NCBI GenBank assembly: GCA_017590115.1
Contig: JAGGNK010008448.1
Coordinates: forward strand, 186,001 to 250,000
Source: Montifringilla adamsi
Taxonomy: Eukaryota > Chordata > Aves > Passeriformes > Passeridae
Reading direction: 5' to 3'
DNA: 64,000 nucleotides
The notes under the pieces are model-generated. The model was not told the origin of the DNA and made no database searches. It was given only the letters and a program-made list of their open reading frames with translations. This document shows positions 26,869 to 39,500 of this stretch, one piece after another. The stretch's first letter is position 1, and every line of letters starts with the position of its first letter. The position numbers and the translations under genes were made by a program.

Positions 26869-29539
26869 CGAGAAAATAATTCCATTCAGTATTTCTATTA
26901 CCTAATAGAAAGAATGTTCCTGTGAGAGCTTCTAGCTGCACTTGTAGGTATAGGCAGCAAGTCACAGTGGCATAATTTCAGTTAGCAAGTGGAATGTGCC
27001 CACAAGCCCTCTGTTACATTTATCTGGCTGTGTTTACTCTGCAGCTAAGAGACACGGAGTGTGTCTGTGCCAAGGGCAATTAGTCCTGTCGCGGTGGCGA
27101 TTTGCCCCTAGATGGCAGTGATTGCTGCTCTTTTTCAGCAGACCCTCTGCAGTTGCTCTATTACTTCTGTCACAGAAGGACCTGTTGCTCAGTGAGGCCA
27201 TAAACTTCAACTGAAAAGACAGAAAAAAATTACTGGCTCATTTCTCAGGCTTTCTAAGAAAATTTAGAGGAAACATGATTATATTAGGACAAGTCAATTA
27301 TATAAGTCTGACAATGCTCTTGTAGACAGTAACACTCATTTTGTCAGGTGTGGGTGTTTTCAGGTATCTTTTCCACTGCAGATGGGATACTGCAGTACAT
27401 AGAGGCATCAGCATGAAGCAGTTCTGAGTCCATGAAACTCAATGAAAATGTTAATAGAAAAATTTGGACACTCATTTTCCCCTACACACAATTTCATAAC
27501 CTTACAGCTATGCAGTGGTTGTCCTTGCTATACTTGCTTTTAAATTGAGATAAAATGGTAGCTATAAAAAAGCTTAGCAGTAGTCTCAATACTGGTAAAA
27601 CAGCTACTTCTCCAAAATGTGATTACAAGTTGTGCTGTTCTGTGGACACAGCTACTGTCTGAACACAGAGTATGACTGACAAGGTTTTGTGCTACAGTAT
27701 GTTTACTTGTTTGGTGTGCTTGTTGTGGCAGGCACTGCCTTCAATAAACGTGGCCTTTTTGTTCACATTTGCACTGCAGTTTGTCCTGATTGGCAACCAG
27801 GTAGTAGAGCACAAAGGGTGATCTCAATACCGCTTATGAAGTAAGAATAGTGACCATAGGCACAGACTGAGGTTCTCTTAACACATCTCTTGCATATTAG
27901 GGTGTGTGCAAATTCCAGTCAGAGCACTTTATGTGCTAAATAATATCTCATCAGAAGTCATCCAGAGCAGTATGATCCTCTTTTCTGACTGAGGAAAGAT
28001 AGTTTTGTGTGTAGGCATAGAATCAAAGATTTTATCATCTGTGTTTAGTTCCCAAGTTTTCCAAAACTCTGTAAACCTTGGACAAATCACTAACCACTGC
28101 CTCACTTCCCTAAGAATGAAATAGGACAACAGATCTTCCTTTCTTTTCAGTTTATCCTGACTTGTCAAGTAGTGTGAGCTCTGTAAAGACTGGGTTATCT
28201 TTTGTTCCAAATGACTGCATATCAGTGAGCCTCGATCTCCAGGGAGTTTGCATGAATAAAGAACACAGAGGTGGGACACTCAGTTGTGCTGTGTGTGTGG
28301 GGAAATGCTTATCAGCTGCTGGATGTGGCCAGATTCCACTATACATCATCACAAAATCTGCCTTTGGAGGAAGTTTAAAGACAAGCCCCCATGAATAAAA
28401 TATTTTCTCTAGAGCTCGAATTGGTGAATAGTTAGGTATTGCAGCTGCTTTTTTATAAAAATAAATTGAAATTAGCAGATTGTTTTAATAAATCTTTTTA
28501 ATATCTCTGTAAAACAGGAAAAACTTATGTCAAACAGCAAACACATCTGTCAAACAGTTGCAAAGATGATGTACAAATAATGACCTGTGAGGATTGTCTT
28601 CTAAATCCAGAATACTTGTTCTAAGCCACAGAAAAAAACCACCTTTGCATAAAATACAGAAATATTTTCACTAGGAAGCTTATTAAATTATTGTGGTACA
28701 AAAGATGAATTGCGTATTCATTACAGTGTAATGCATTGATTGCCTAGTACGTGTGAAGTAATTAAAGTGAAAGGCCAAATACCAAATGAAGGTAAAAAAG
28801 TTATGAGAAAAAATTGACTGTTGATATTTGACAAAATTGTGTGAACAGACCTTTGTATGCAACATAAAGATAATAAATGCAGAATACATGGAGAGTAATG
28901 CTTCGAGGAAGGACCAAATTCAATTAATTTAAGACAAAACATTGAGTTCTGTATATGTTTAGATCAATATAAATCCAGGGTTACTGGATTATTTGCTCTG
29001 AAAGTTTATTAATAAGTTTGAAATTAACATCTGGCTCACATAATAATTGCATTTCTATATTGGAGACTGCCTTCAGACTATTGGAGGGCAGAAAAAAAAA
29101 TGGGCCTTGTCCTTAATTATAATTGTATTACAGTGGCTTTTTCTTAAAGCCGTACTTTAAATTTTTATTTAATACCCCATTCTTTCTGAATTATAAACCT
29201 CTAATTTGTAATAGGTAATAAAATAAATAATTATTTTATTTTCTTGCTTCAACTGCAGTTTTATACCCAATGCCTCCTAGTATTTTCTCTTTTAGAGAAA
29301 CCAAATAAGTTTTAAAAATATATACAATTTAGTTACATTGTTTCAGTTTCCTATGTTTACAAGTTGCTCTTCTAATTCATATCTAATCACTTCCTTATGT
29401 CACCTTCTAGATAAGGACTTAGAAGTACAACAAATGGAAAAAAATACAATCTTACACCTTGAACAACAGATTTATGTTCAAATCCACCCACACAAACAGA
29501 AACACTTTTTACAAGAAAAATAAACTGTACAGAGCGTTC
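26869..29539. other. No gene recognised; downstream flank of the phosphatase gene
   Basis: Holds the possible CTCF site at 27102 and, at its right end, AT-rich sequence with minus-strand AATAAA hexamers (29240 and 29169) that may belong to the 3' end of the gene. A plus-strand AATAAACGTGG at about 27744 resembles a polyadenylation region, but nothing around it supports a gene or LTR. Confidence 0.5.
27102..27120 (+). promoter_or_regulatory. Candidate CTCF site
   Basis: TTGCCCCTAGATGGCAGTG fits the core CTCF pattern (CC-x-TAG-x-x-GGC-A/G) at most informative positions. It stands in a small island unusually rich in CpG for this AT-rich region (CTGTCGCGGTGGCGATTTGC just upstream). It lies about 3.3 kb beyond the stop codon of the phosphatase gene, a plausible place for an insulator. 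By-eye match only. Confidence 0.3.
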
Positions 29540-30431
29540 TTTAATTTAAAGATCTGATTCAGCCCCTACTGAAACCAGCAGGACATCCCATATTTCAGAT
29601 CCTAGGTAAGAATGAGAATATAATTAATCAATGTAAAGGATTAGGGAAAGATGGAATGTATGTGTGTACCACAACGCACACACAGTTGTTTCACCTGGCT
29701 TAGTATTGCATTTCTTTTTCAATGGATGTGGAATGAAAATATTGATGCTATCTACATCTGTTCATATTGCTGGAAAAAATTAACATTCCATCCAATTATT
29801 AGAATGCTCTTCCTTTGAAGAGGACCAGGGTTTAAAGGCATCCTATTTTTTCTGTCAATTTCTTGATTTAGGATATCTAGTGATAGTGGTATAAACTCAT
29901 GGGCTGGAGATGGTTCTACGTTGTTTAAGCAACCAAAGGTCACCAAATTGAGTCCTTCCATGCAAAAGCATAACTGGTGGAGTAAACACTGATTTGCAGT
30001 CCAGAAGCAAACAGTGCACAACAATAGATGAGGGATAACTACTCTTCCCCTAACACCAATAGAATCCTAAATCTTTATAGCTACACTCTGGATAGTAAAG
30101 CTAATTCCAAAGCCTGCTATATCCTTGCTACAGTCCCAACACATATTCCTAACAATGAATATGTTGTTACATAGAATGCAGAAACTGTGCATAGCAATTT
30201 GACACAGCAGTGTTGCGGTGCTGGCTGGCTGTTTCTTCATACTTTCAACCAAGAAATAAATGACTTGCGCAGGACACGTTAAGCAAGGTTTTTAAATTAT
30301 TTTGTAATCTAAAAAACCATATAATATAACACTTGTCTGTGCTGGCATGACATCTCTTTCAAGTAGTCGCTGAGCAGTCTCTAGAGTCCAATGGAATAGC
30401 AACAGGAAGAGTCATATTGTTGGAATCATGT
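29540..30431 (-). other. Probable 3' UTR of the FRMPD2-PTPN20 gene
   Basis: Non-coding sequence directly after the stop codon. On the minus strand the nearest polyadenylation-like hexamer I see is ATTAAA (29545-29540), followed further on by AATAAA (29240-29235 and 29169-29164). Any of these could end the transcript, giving a 3' UTR of roughly 0.9-1.3 kb. No coding exon is recognised here. Confidence 0.4.
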
Positions 30432-30503
30432 TCAGTAGGAATCCATTGCTCGCAGGATCTGAAGGACTTCCAGCACAACTTCATAACAGAATAAATATTC
30501 ATC
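30432..30503 (-). CDS. PTPN20: Exon 29: C-terminus and stop codon
   Basis: The last coding segment: acceptor aaacAG, then [23 protein letters not shown] and TGA. Human PTPN20 ends EQYHFCYDIVLEVLRKLLTL and PTPN13 continues considerably further, so both sequence and length favour PTPN20. The 3' UTR runs leftward from 30431; its end is not determined. Confidence 0.93.
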   Translation of the reverse strand, partial: DEYLFCYEVVLEVLQILRAMDSY

Positions 30504-33500
30504 CTGTTTGTGGAGACACCAGCGTGAAACACCTGCTTACATTCAACATAAATTCTAGACAAAGAAGGATGGACTAGCTGAAATTATATGTTTATAACAT
30601 CACCATCTATGTCATATGGATACAAAATGTGCATATTTAAGAGAATCCTTATTCTTCTTGTTCCCTCACTGGTAAAAGTACAGGAACTTTGTAGTTTAAG
30701 CATGTGCTCAACTCTCATTTAGGACAGTGAAAGTTATATATTTGCTTAATTTTAGTCACATGCTCAATCATTACCCTGAAGAAAAATCTATCAAAGTGTG
30801 TGCTAAAATATTTGCCTATAGGATGAACTTAAGCCTTCTCTTGTTTTTATTCTCACCAACTAATTTGGTTTTGTCTAAGGTGAGTTGGCAGCATCTTGTC
30901 CTTTTTCTGTGTGAAAAATCTTTTGAGCAGTGGGTTTAGCTCAGGAGTAGGAGGGTTTAATTGGTGATGATAACTCAGCAATAGCAAGAATTCAACTAAA
31001 GGGTATAATTTTGCAGGGTAGGGTTTACAGTAAATTCCTGTTTCTGTGATACTTGCTTTTCTTCTTGCTTTAGAAAAAGAAAGGAGGGTGTGTTGTATTT
31101 GTCGTGTATTGCTGTTTTGCTTTTATTTCACTTATTCAGTAAGGGAAAGACTTTAATATTTAAAACTAGACACCCCTTGAGAGCACTAAAATGATATTTT
31201 AAGCCCCAGCTTTATCATAGCATATGGAGCTGTACCACGGATTGAGGCTTTTTTAAAAAAAAATTATCTAGTTGCATATTTAGAACTTACCTTAGTTTGG
31301 ATCATGCCAAAACGCTGATCTCGCAAATCTCTCACTATCTGCTTGATGTTGAACTGTCATAAGAGAATTGTTTTGATTTTGGTTGACATGCAAGTTAGAA
31401 AGAAAGATTTAAGCATATTCAGATGGGGAAGCTGTGACAGCTCTTCTAGAAATGGTATATTTGTAGTTACTATCTTTGTTGCTTAAAACAGTGAAAGCTG
31501 GGTTTATTCCATTTTGTTAGGGTGAATTCTTAGAGGATTTATTCTGTTCTAAGATGTTCCCACCATGTTGTTGACATCCATAACAATGACCTGTTTGCTA
31601 CTTACACATAAATCTTTTTCTATATGGCTGAGAAGAATTTCAACACACAGCAAAACTCCACTTCTTCCAATGCCAGTGCTGCAGTGAGCAATAATAGGTC
31701 CTGTCCTGTGAGCTTTTCTCATGTAACAAATAAATTTTACAAGCTGCTCAGCCAGTTTGGAAGTATTGTGGTCTGGCCAAGTGGTAAATTGCAAATGACT
31801 TATAACGCGCTTTTCTTCTGTCTGGAAGAGAGAGACCAGAAAGGTTAAGAGTTATCAGTCCCAAAACCAATTTTCAAGGAATTCCACTAAAAATTTTCCT
31901 ACAGATGCATTCTTTAAATTATTTGTTTACAGTTCTTTAGCTTTTCATAGTTGACCCTATTAAAGTTTCTTTATGTTTCGAGAAATGCACCCAGAAACAC
32001 AGCCTAGGAAATTTACTTCATATGACTTTGACGAGATGCTTAAGTTACTCTGTTGCCTTGAAAAAATAGTAGCATGTTATTTGTTGGTTAGAAAGGAAAA
32101 AGAAAAAACATTTTTTAAATTAGAACTTTGCAGTACTGTTTGCTAAAACTGTTTTTGTAGCTGAACTAAGCTTTACTAATAGAAGAGTAGTAATATGAGA
32201 GCTACAATAGTAAAATTGTAAATATCTGATGGCTATCAGATATAAAAGAATAACTTGTGATTAGATGCTCAATATGCAAACCAACTAAAAATGGTTACAA
32301 GAATAAATAAAATGTAGATAAAATAAAGAGTAATATTAATTGAACTTTCCTGGGTCAACACTTCTTGTTGCCAGTTCACAAAGACGCATTAAAATCTGAA
32401 TGCTAACTCCCTGGGTTTTTACTATCAGAAGAATTTGAATGTAAATATTGATTTCTGCTGAAGTAGATCTATGGCTTTCTGTAGTAGTTTGCTACTAATT
32501 CAGTAAAGCATAGTAAATTTAACATGTTCATTGAAATAATCACATATGGTGTTTCATCTTGCTCTTTTAAGAGTCTTTTGGGAAGACTCATATCAAATGC
32601 TTTACAATGCTTCACACTCAGTGGCATAAGGTGAATTTCCTCAAATTGTTATCTTGATGGAAAAGGTGCCAAGTTTAGTCTGGCACAGGTGTTTTAATTA
32701 TGCCACTAAATAATATGTCCCACAGAAATTTTTTGCAAAGCTTTACTTAATATTGGGGCAAGAATGATGGACTTATACCTGCCCTGTTTTCCATGTTCTC
32801 CCACCTGGATTCTGTATTTGTCAAGTTTCTAAAAAATTGCTGCTAGATTTTTAGTTTCATGTGTGTTTGTGTCTTTTCATGAAAAAAAATAGTATCATTT
32901 TTCCTAAATTCTAGGATGAAAGCCACCTTTTTCCCCTCTTTCGATCCAACCACCATTATGAATCCACTCTGGTGGGGATGTGATTTGATGAGAACAGTAA
33001 ACAATTCTGCAAAACACTGAACACACCAGTGTTCTAATAGTTCTGTGACTATTAGAGGTCTCATTTTTGGAAGTTCCTGTCCAAATGTATGTAATATATC
33101 CATTGCTTATGCAAAGAGCAAAAAGAAAGCACCTCATTAATCCTAATTTCATGCATGTTATTCAGATTTTTACATCCCCAAAAAATACTGGGCACATATT
33201 GTGGAAGAAGCAAACAATGCTATTTGTATCCAGTCATGTAAACTACATAATCAATTTCATGATATATGTAAGTATTAAGTCAACTCACCTGCTTGTTGAT
33301 AATTTCTATTTTTCTAATTATGAAGTACTCCAGAATCTGGTAATTGTGTAGCTTGAGACAGAAATTAGCCAGGTCGTTAGAGTTATAGGGAGATTCAGGC
33401 CAGTATCGATGACATTTGACTTGCCCTAGCTCCACTTCTTTTGTCATCATGGCAATCACATCTGATTCACTCTCCCAGACCATTTGCCAGAAATCAGCCA

Positions 33501-36500
33501 TAGTGGATGGAAGAGGCCCTTGGGTTATAATATAAAAGTGTTCCTCTTCTCCAACGTTCATTCTAATGTAACTTGCATTAATGTAGCCATTCTTTTCTCC
33601 CAGAGGAACTCGTGTCTTATCATCTGTACAGAAACAGAAATATGCTATTTCAGCTGTGGATCTGAAACAGATTCTTCCATCTACAGCACTCAGGATATAA
33701 GAAACCTCAATCTCTCCAGAAAAGTATGCCTCTGGATTTTAGAACACTAAATTAGAACACTAGTAGCACTACCATTAACCATTACAAGTAGGAATTCCCA
33801 CAGATAAACTGTATAGTTCATTGCAGCTTTATTTCTCTTAAGGTACTTCTGTAGGACTGTGAAAAGCCTTCTAATTGCTATAGAATTGTTTGCCAGTGTT
33901 CCAAAGTAGTGTACCCAGTGCTGCTTCTCATGTATTGCGTAGGAGTGTTGTCACTGGATATTGGTGTTATAAACCAGGAGAACCTCTAAGAATATATATA
34001 CTGCATCATGGACATATAGAGATGCTACACATTTTTTCACATGTTGTCCTGTTGCTGCAGTTTAGAAAGACATCAAGGGTCCAGAAAGTTTTTTCATGGT
34101 TTTTTTATGACTTTGTTCACCAAATGTATATTCTCATTTCTGTGCATACTTACATGGAAGGATATCTCGGTATCTGTTTTTATTCTGGTTTTCTGGTGCT
34201 TTGCCAGTTCTGCAGTCATCTATTGGTTTCACATGTTCTAAAGCCTAGATCAAAAATAAATAGTCAATCCATGTTGTTCACATCCTCAACAGACAACTTT
34301 TACAGTGTCAGTGTGAACAAACTTTACTGCTGTATATAACCCAAGACTGGCAAATAGACTTCTTACAGAAGAGAATCAGTACATCATTCTCTAAACTTCT
34401 AGGCAAGGAATTCAATTTGCTTTGTATTTTCTTTGCCCTGCACAATATTTCTGCATTTTCAAGTGATATTTTCAACTCTCATCCTCGGACCCCATCATTA
34501 CAAGTCCCTGTTGTATATTGCTGTATTATAGATGTTTGGAATACTGTCTTAGCCAAATGTCAGCATTTATGATTGATAACATGATGACTAAAGCACTAAC
34601 TATTGCACTATTAACAGTGCAAAAATGATTGAATCCTTTTTCAGTGATGGAGAAAGTGATTAATATAAGGAACAGCACCAACGATATTAAGTGCAAATCA
34701 TCAAGTCATTAAGAACTTCACAGCACATTCAGGGGAATTGAATGCAGGGTAGTCAGAGGCAGGAATGTGCAAGTTCATTTCATTACATTCTTGTGTTACC
34801 TCCATGTTTTTATTTATTCTTCTACCTATTTTCTGTACATTGCACAATGCTCAGTCATCACATTCTGCCACTATACATTTATATGAACTGAAGTACCTGT
34901 GACAGTTCTTGAACACTTTCATCAGTTACCACAACTTTTACTCAGATAAAGCATCCACTGGCTTTGGTAACCAGCACTTATTAGATCTTTATGTTTTCTG
35001 TGCAGACGTGTGACTGAGCTCATAGTAAGCTATACCTACATCAGTAATGGAATGTAATGAATGAAAATTAATACATGCCCTTGTGCCTTCAGGGAATGTC
35101 AGCAAATCCTATATATTTGAGCCTGTGGGATTTTGTACCCAGAAAGTCAGAGATATAAAGGCAAGTGAAAGAAACTGATAACATTGCAATTACTTTGGAA
35201 AAGTGGCAGCAATCCATTGCACTGGTAATGAGCATGTTCTTTAAAGGAAAATCCAGTACTATCTTAAAGAATTATGAAATAATCTGTTCTTTGGGAATTT
35301 GATGATATCTTCATACTCTGTCTATGTTCTGAAACAAGAGATTTACAAGCCTTCCTAATTTTACATTTTTTCATTATTTATATGCAACCAGATGTAATTA
35401 TGTGTTTTCATTATCTGTGGAGGTACATTACTTCTTTGTAATTTCATTACAAAGTCCCTGACCATAACAGCATCTTGTGGCAATGGGTTCCGTGGATAAC
35501 TGGAGCATTCCATTGTGTGGAACATTTTCCTTTTAACTGTTTCTACTCTAGTGACTCTTTAGCAGCATGGGTTTCTTGCTTAGGTGCAGCCCCTAGGACA
35601 GTTCTTAGGTAAATGTTCAGCAGATATGAGGGGGTAATAAGAAGAAGTCAGTCTAGGAAAAAGTGATTCCTAATCTATATTGTGAATGTTACATTATTTG
35701 TTTTTCTTCTACATGGGCAGTGTCTTTGAACAGGGAATGGTGTAAGGCTGATATACGTGGAAAGAGAGATGCAAATACTGTACTACCACCCATACAGCAG
35801 AGTAGAAACCCCATTTTGGCAGGAATAATTGTCAGAGAAAAAGGATGCAGTAAAGATATACAAGCTGAACTCCCATACAGTATGCACTGTATGGAAAGTT
35901 ACTTTCTTAGCTGTGCTGAACTGTTAACTCTTAAGAAGTAATCAAAGCTTACCATAAACTCCTTTAGCACCTCTTGGTTCTCAATCCGCAGCTGAAGGCC
36001 TTGAATAAGACCTGTTATGCCAGTCCTTGGATCTACTCCACTCTGTGATGGTTTCAAGTTAATTAACTGAGTCAGTTCATCTCCAGAAGCAAAGGTTCTA
36101 TCTATGTATCAACAACAACAACAAAAAAGCAAACAAAAGACCAAAACACAATAACAAAAAATCAATAGTTTTTTTAATTATTATTGTTCATAGTGCAGAA
36201 TCTTGGCTTTAAAAACTAGGGAGCTGCAGTATGTATATATATATTGCTGCTTATATTGTGGAAGTGAAATATGAGAAAATGGAAGAAAATATTTTCAACT
36301 TACTTATGTTCACAGCAGAAAGAAGAATAAGTCAACATCATGGATACAACCAGCACCACATTTCATGTTATTTGGAAGCAGATCCAACTATTGCAAGTTA
36401 TTTCTTCACAGAGTTTCTAAATACAGTCTGTTTTAAATAAACTGTTTTTGCAGAATTGGAGACTTTAATGCTAATTTATTCTGGTGTAGGAGACTCTGGC

Positions 36501-39500
36501 CACATCTTCACAGAGAATCATCTTCACATTTCTAACACTTCCATGCCAAATAGTATTGCCACACTCCACTGCTAGGAATTATCACAGCAAATTCTTCCTT
36601 CCTAAAGTAAGCAAGTATATTTTTCTTCTCACCTTAACTCATACTGCCCTTCAAGAACAAGATATGAACTGTCTTTGATGCACCAAAGTCGGGATTCAGT
36701 TTTACTACTTAGCTTATCCTGAAATGTATGTTCTGATCCAGTACTTGACAGATTAGGAAAATGGATAAACATTGCATCTCCAGAAATATCACTATTCTAC
36801 TGGAGTGATAGAAAAACTTTTGTTCCCATGTTGAGTAAAAACAATAGCTTGTTATGTAAAAAATAATGGTTTGAGGCAGAGGAATTATGGAATTTGGGTT
36901 TTTCAGTCATAGTCTACTGTTTGCAAAGGAGAACATACGAGCTGTCTCAAAGAAAAGCTGATGATGTGTTCCAGGGGTTTGCTGCAGGATGAACACAAGA
37001 AGAAATGCTCTGCTTTCCTCCTGTAAGGTATCATCCCTACTCTTTACTAATTTCTCTTACAATAGAGATGTGCTTGCTGTATTTTTGTCTGGGCTACAAC
37101 TTTGCCCTGCCTTGCCTGAGCTTTTAAGACACTTTCTATTTGCATTCCACTCTCTAACCCTCGAAGAGGCTCCTATTATTGAGTTGAGGGTGCCAGTGAA
37201 GACAGATCCCCACTCCAGACAGGGCACACTATTTCCCATGCACCTTTCCTTCCAGATCAAGGGGAATTACAAAACCCCAAACTCTGAGCAGGTAGTAGAT
37301 GATAGATTATAAATAATCTTCTGTTTGTTGGCCAGCAAGACTTGGTAGCATGAGGGAATTACCTATGTTTTACTTCTAATAAGAGCCATCAGCAACTCAT
37401 TGCTTCCACTGGGTGAGAAGAAGCAAGGAGAGAGAGCAATCTGTATTTCACAGAATCTGTGAGATACTGCAGCATCCTCAGTATGATTCCTTTTGCAAAT
37501 TATTCTCATTTGGAGCAGAATGAGCTTAATTTTCATAAAGGAACAATTAGGCAGATTCTTTCTGTAAACTCTTCTGGGTGTCAGAGGAGCTTTGGCACCT
37601 GAGCTGTGAAAGTGCTTTAGTACATGCTTAAGCACATCAGTTCTAGAGATTTTAATGAAGTTGTTATAGGGGGTGAAATTCAGTGATTCTGGGAACAAAG
37701 TCTTGAGAGACAATTTGACCCTTTGTTCTGCATTTTTAAGTGTTTAATTTACTTCTTTTGCAAAGTTGTATGGTAACAGTAAGGGGGAGAGGGGAGACCT
37801 CATGATGTATCTCTCCTTCAAGAGTTACAAAAGTTTGGATGGCCTATTTATGCATCAGTAGTAAAAAATGTGTCTTGAGTGCTCTGGTCTTCTGGACTGA
37901 AAGAGCAAATCCTTAGCTTGTATACAAGGGACAAGTGCTGTTCTCAGGGTGGATATATGGAGATGCTGGGCTATACTGTTGGAGAAACAAGAGAAGTTTT
38001 TGCATGATTACTTCTAGGTAGAACAGGAATCCTGTGGGGCATAACATCATCTTCATTGTTCCAGATGCCTGACTCAGACTGTTGATTTTCTCTTCTGCAG
38101 CTTTCACATTCTGCACAATTCTGTGACCTGCAAAATAGTGTCAGTTGAAGTGGCAATCTGAACCATACAAAGTTTTTGTGTTTAATCTATTTGTGCTTAC
38201 TTTTAGCTTTATTGAGCAACTATTTACAAGAATTAGTCAGAACTCTGAAGATCATAAGTTCAAGGAGCTGTTAGTAGCATTTTGTCTGGAGTATTGTTTA
38301 CAAATATAGCTACTGAAAAATATTAATTTTTGTGTGCGATTGTTGTTGGATTTTTCCAGAAGTAAGAGCATACCCTGAATAAAAGGCTTCTCAAAAATGA
38401 CAGGAAGTAAGGTTTCTCACAACTAGAGACCATTTTCATGTAGGACATTTTTCAATTGTTAGCCCTTACACCTGGAAACTTCAATTCTCTTGTCTTAGTA
38501 GTTGTGTGGAAGCTATTTAGCAGCTCTTCCTGAAGGTGGAGCTGCATTCTAATAGACCCGTGTTTCTGTCATTTCATACAGTATTAAGACAGAGCTGGAA
38601 ATATGCAAATAATTTATCCTTACTATTTATTGTAATAGTTTTACTTCATTTGAAAGACTTACCTGTCTGAAATGTTACTGATGAGCTCCTTATAGTCTTG
38701 TCCTGCCAGCTGACCTTGCAGAGGAGATTTGTCTGTTCTTTCTGCATCCTGCATGTTTCAAATAAGAAAAAGCTGTGAAAAATCAGTACACAAATCATCG
38801 AGAATATAGTTACTTTCATCAACACTCTTTCTCATTTCTGACAGAAATCTGTCCTTAGCTTAAGAAGGAAAGGGAAAATATATATAGTTTCCACTTTGAG
38901 GAGAAAGTGTGTATTGCAGTTACTAGTTGGAGTAAAAAGCCTTATCAGCTGCATTTGTAAGTTTCTGAACAATAGAACAATACAGTCTAGAGACACTTCT
39001 ATATCTCAGCATGCATGACTGACTTTGAAAACTTTATTATAGGCTCTCTGATCTGAGAAAGAAAATGCAATCATAGGAATCATGAGTCACACTTCTCCTC
39101 CCAGTTCTTGGCAGCAGGAAGCACCAGCATCTGAGATGGAACTGTTGGTAATAATTCCCTTTTTTTATCTTAGACACAACAATGCCAACTGTAGAAGCAG
39201 GGTGCAGCTGCTGAAGAAGCACTCAGCTGACAGAGAAGGCAGACCCTTGATGATCCTCCATATGCAATAGAAGCAATAGCACTGGTGGCTGTTTATCCAT
39301 CCTAAAGAGCAATAACTAGGTCCTGCATTTAAATAATGATGCAGCATATCTGCTGTTAGTATGTGAAAGTAGCTGCTTCTCAGCTGTAACACTTGATAAA
39401 TAATTATTTAAATTTTAGTTCAAATTACCATTTTTCTTTTTCTGGTTCAATGACATTCCTTCAGTCAGGGTTTGGGTTTTTCATTTGTTTTCTGGAGGAT

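Noticed and set aside
27700..27800. Retroviral LTR suggested by AATAAACGTGG
   Set aside because: No TG...CA ends, target duplication, primer-binding site or internal sequence could be seen.
33890..34339. 149-codon plus-strand frame
   Set aside because: It is antisense to phosphatase exon 25 and its flanking introns, with no homology or start context.
37363..38156. Minus-strand frames in intron 23 as extra exons
   Set aside because: Exon 23 joins exon 24 in phase without them, and they lack paired splice sites of the right phase.
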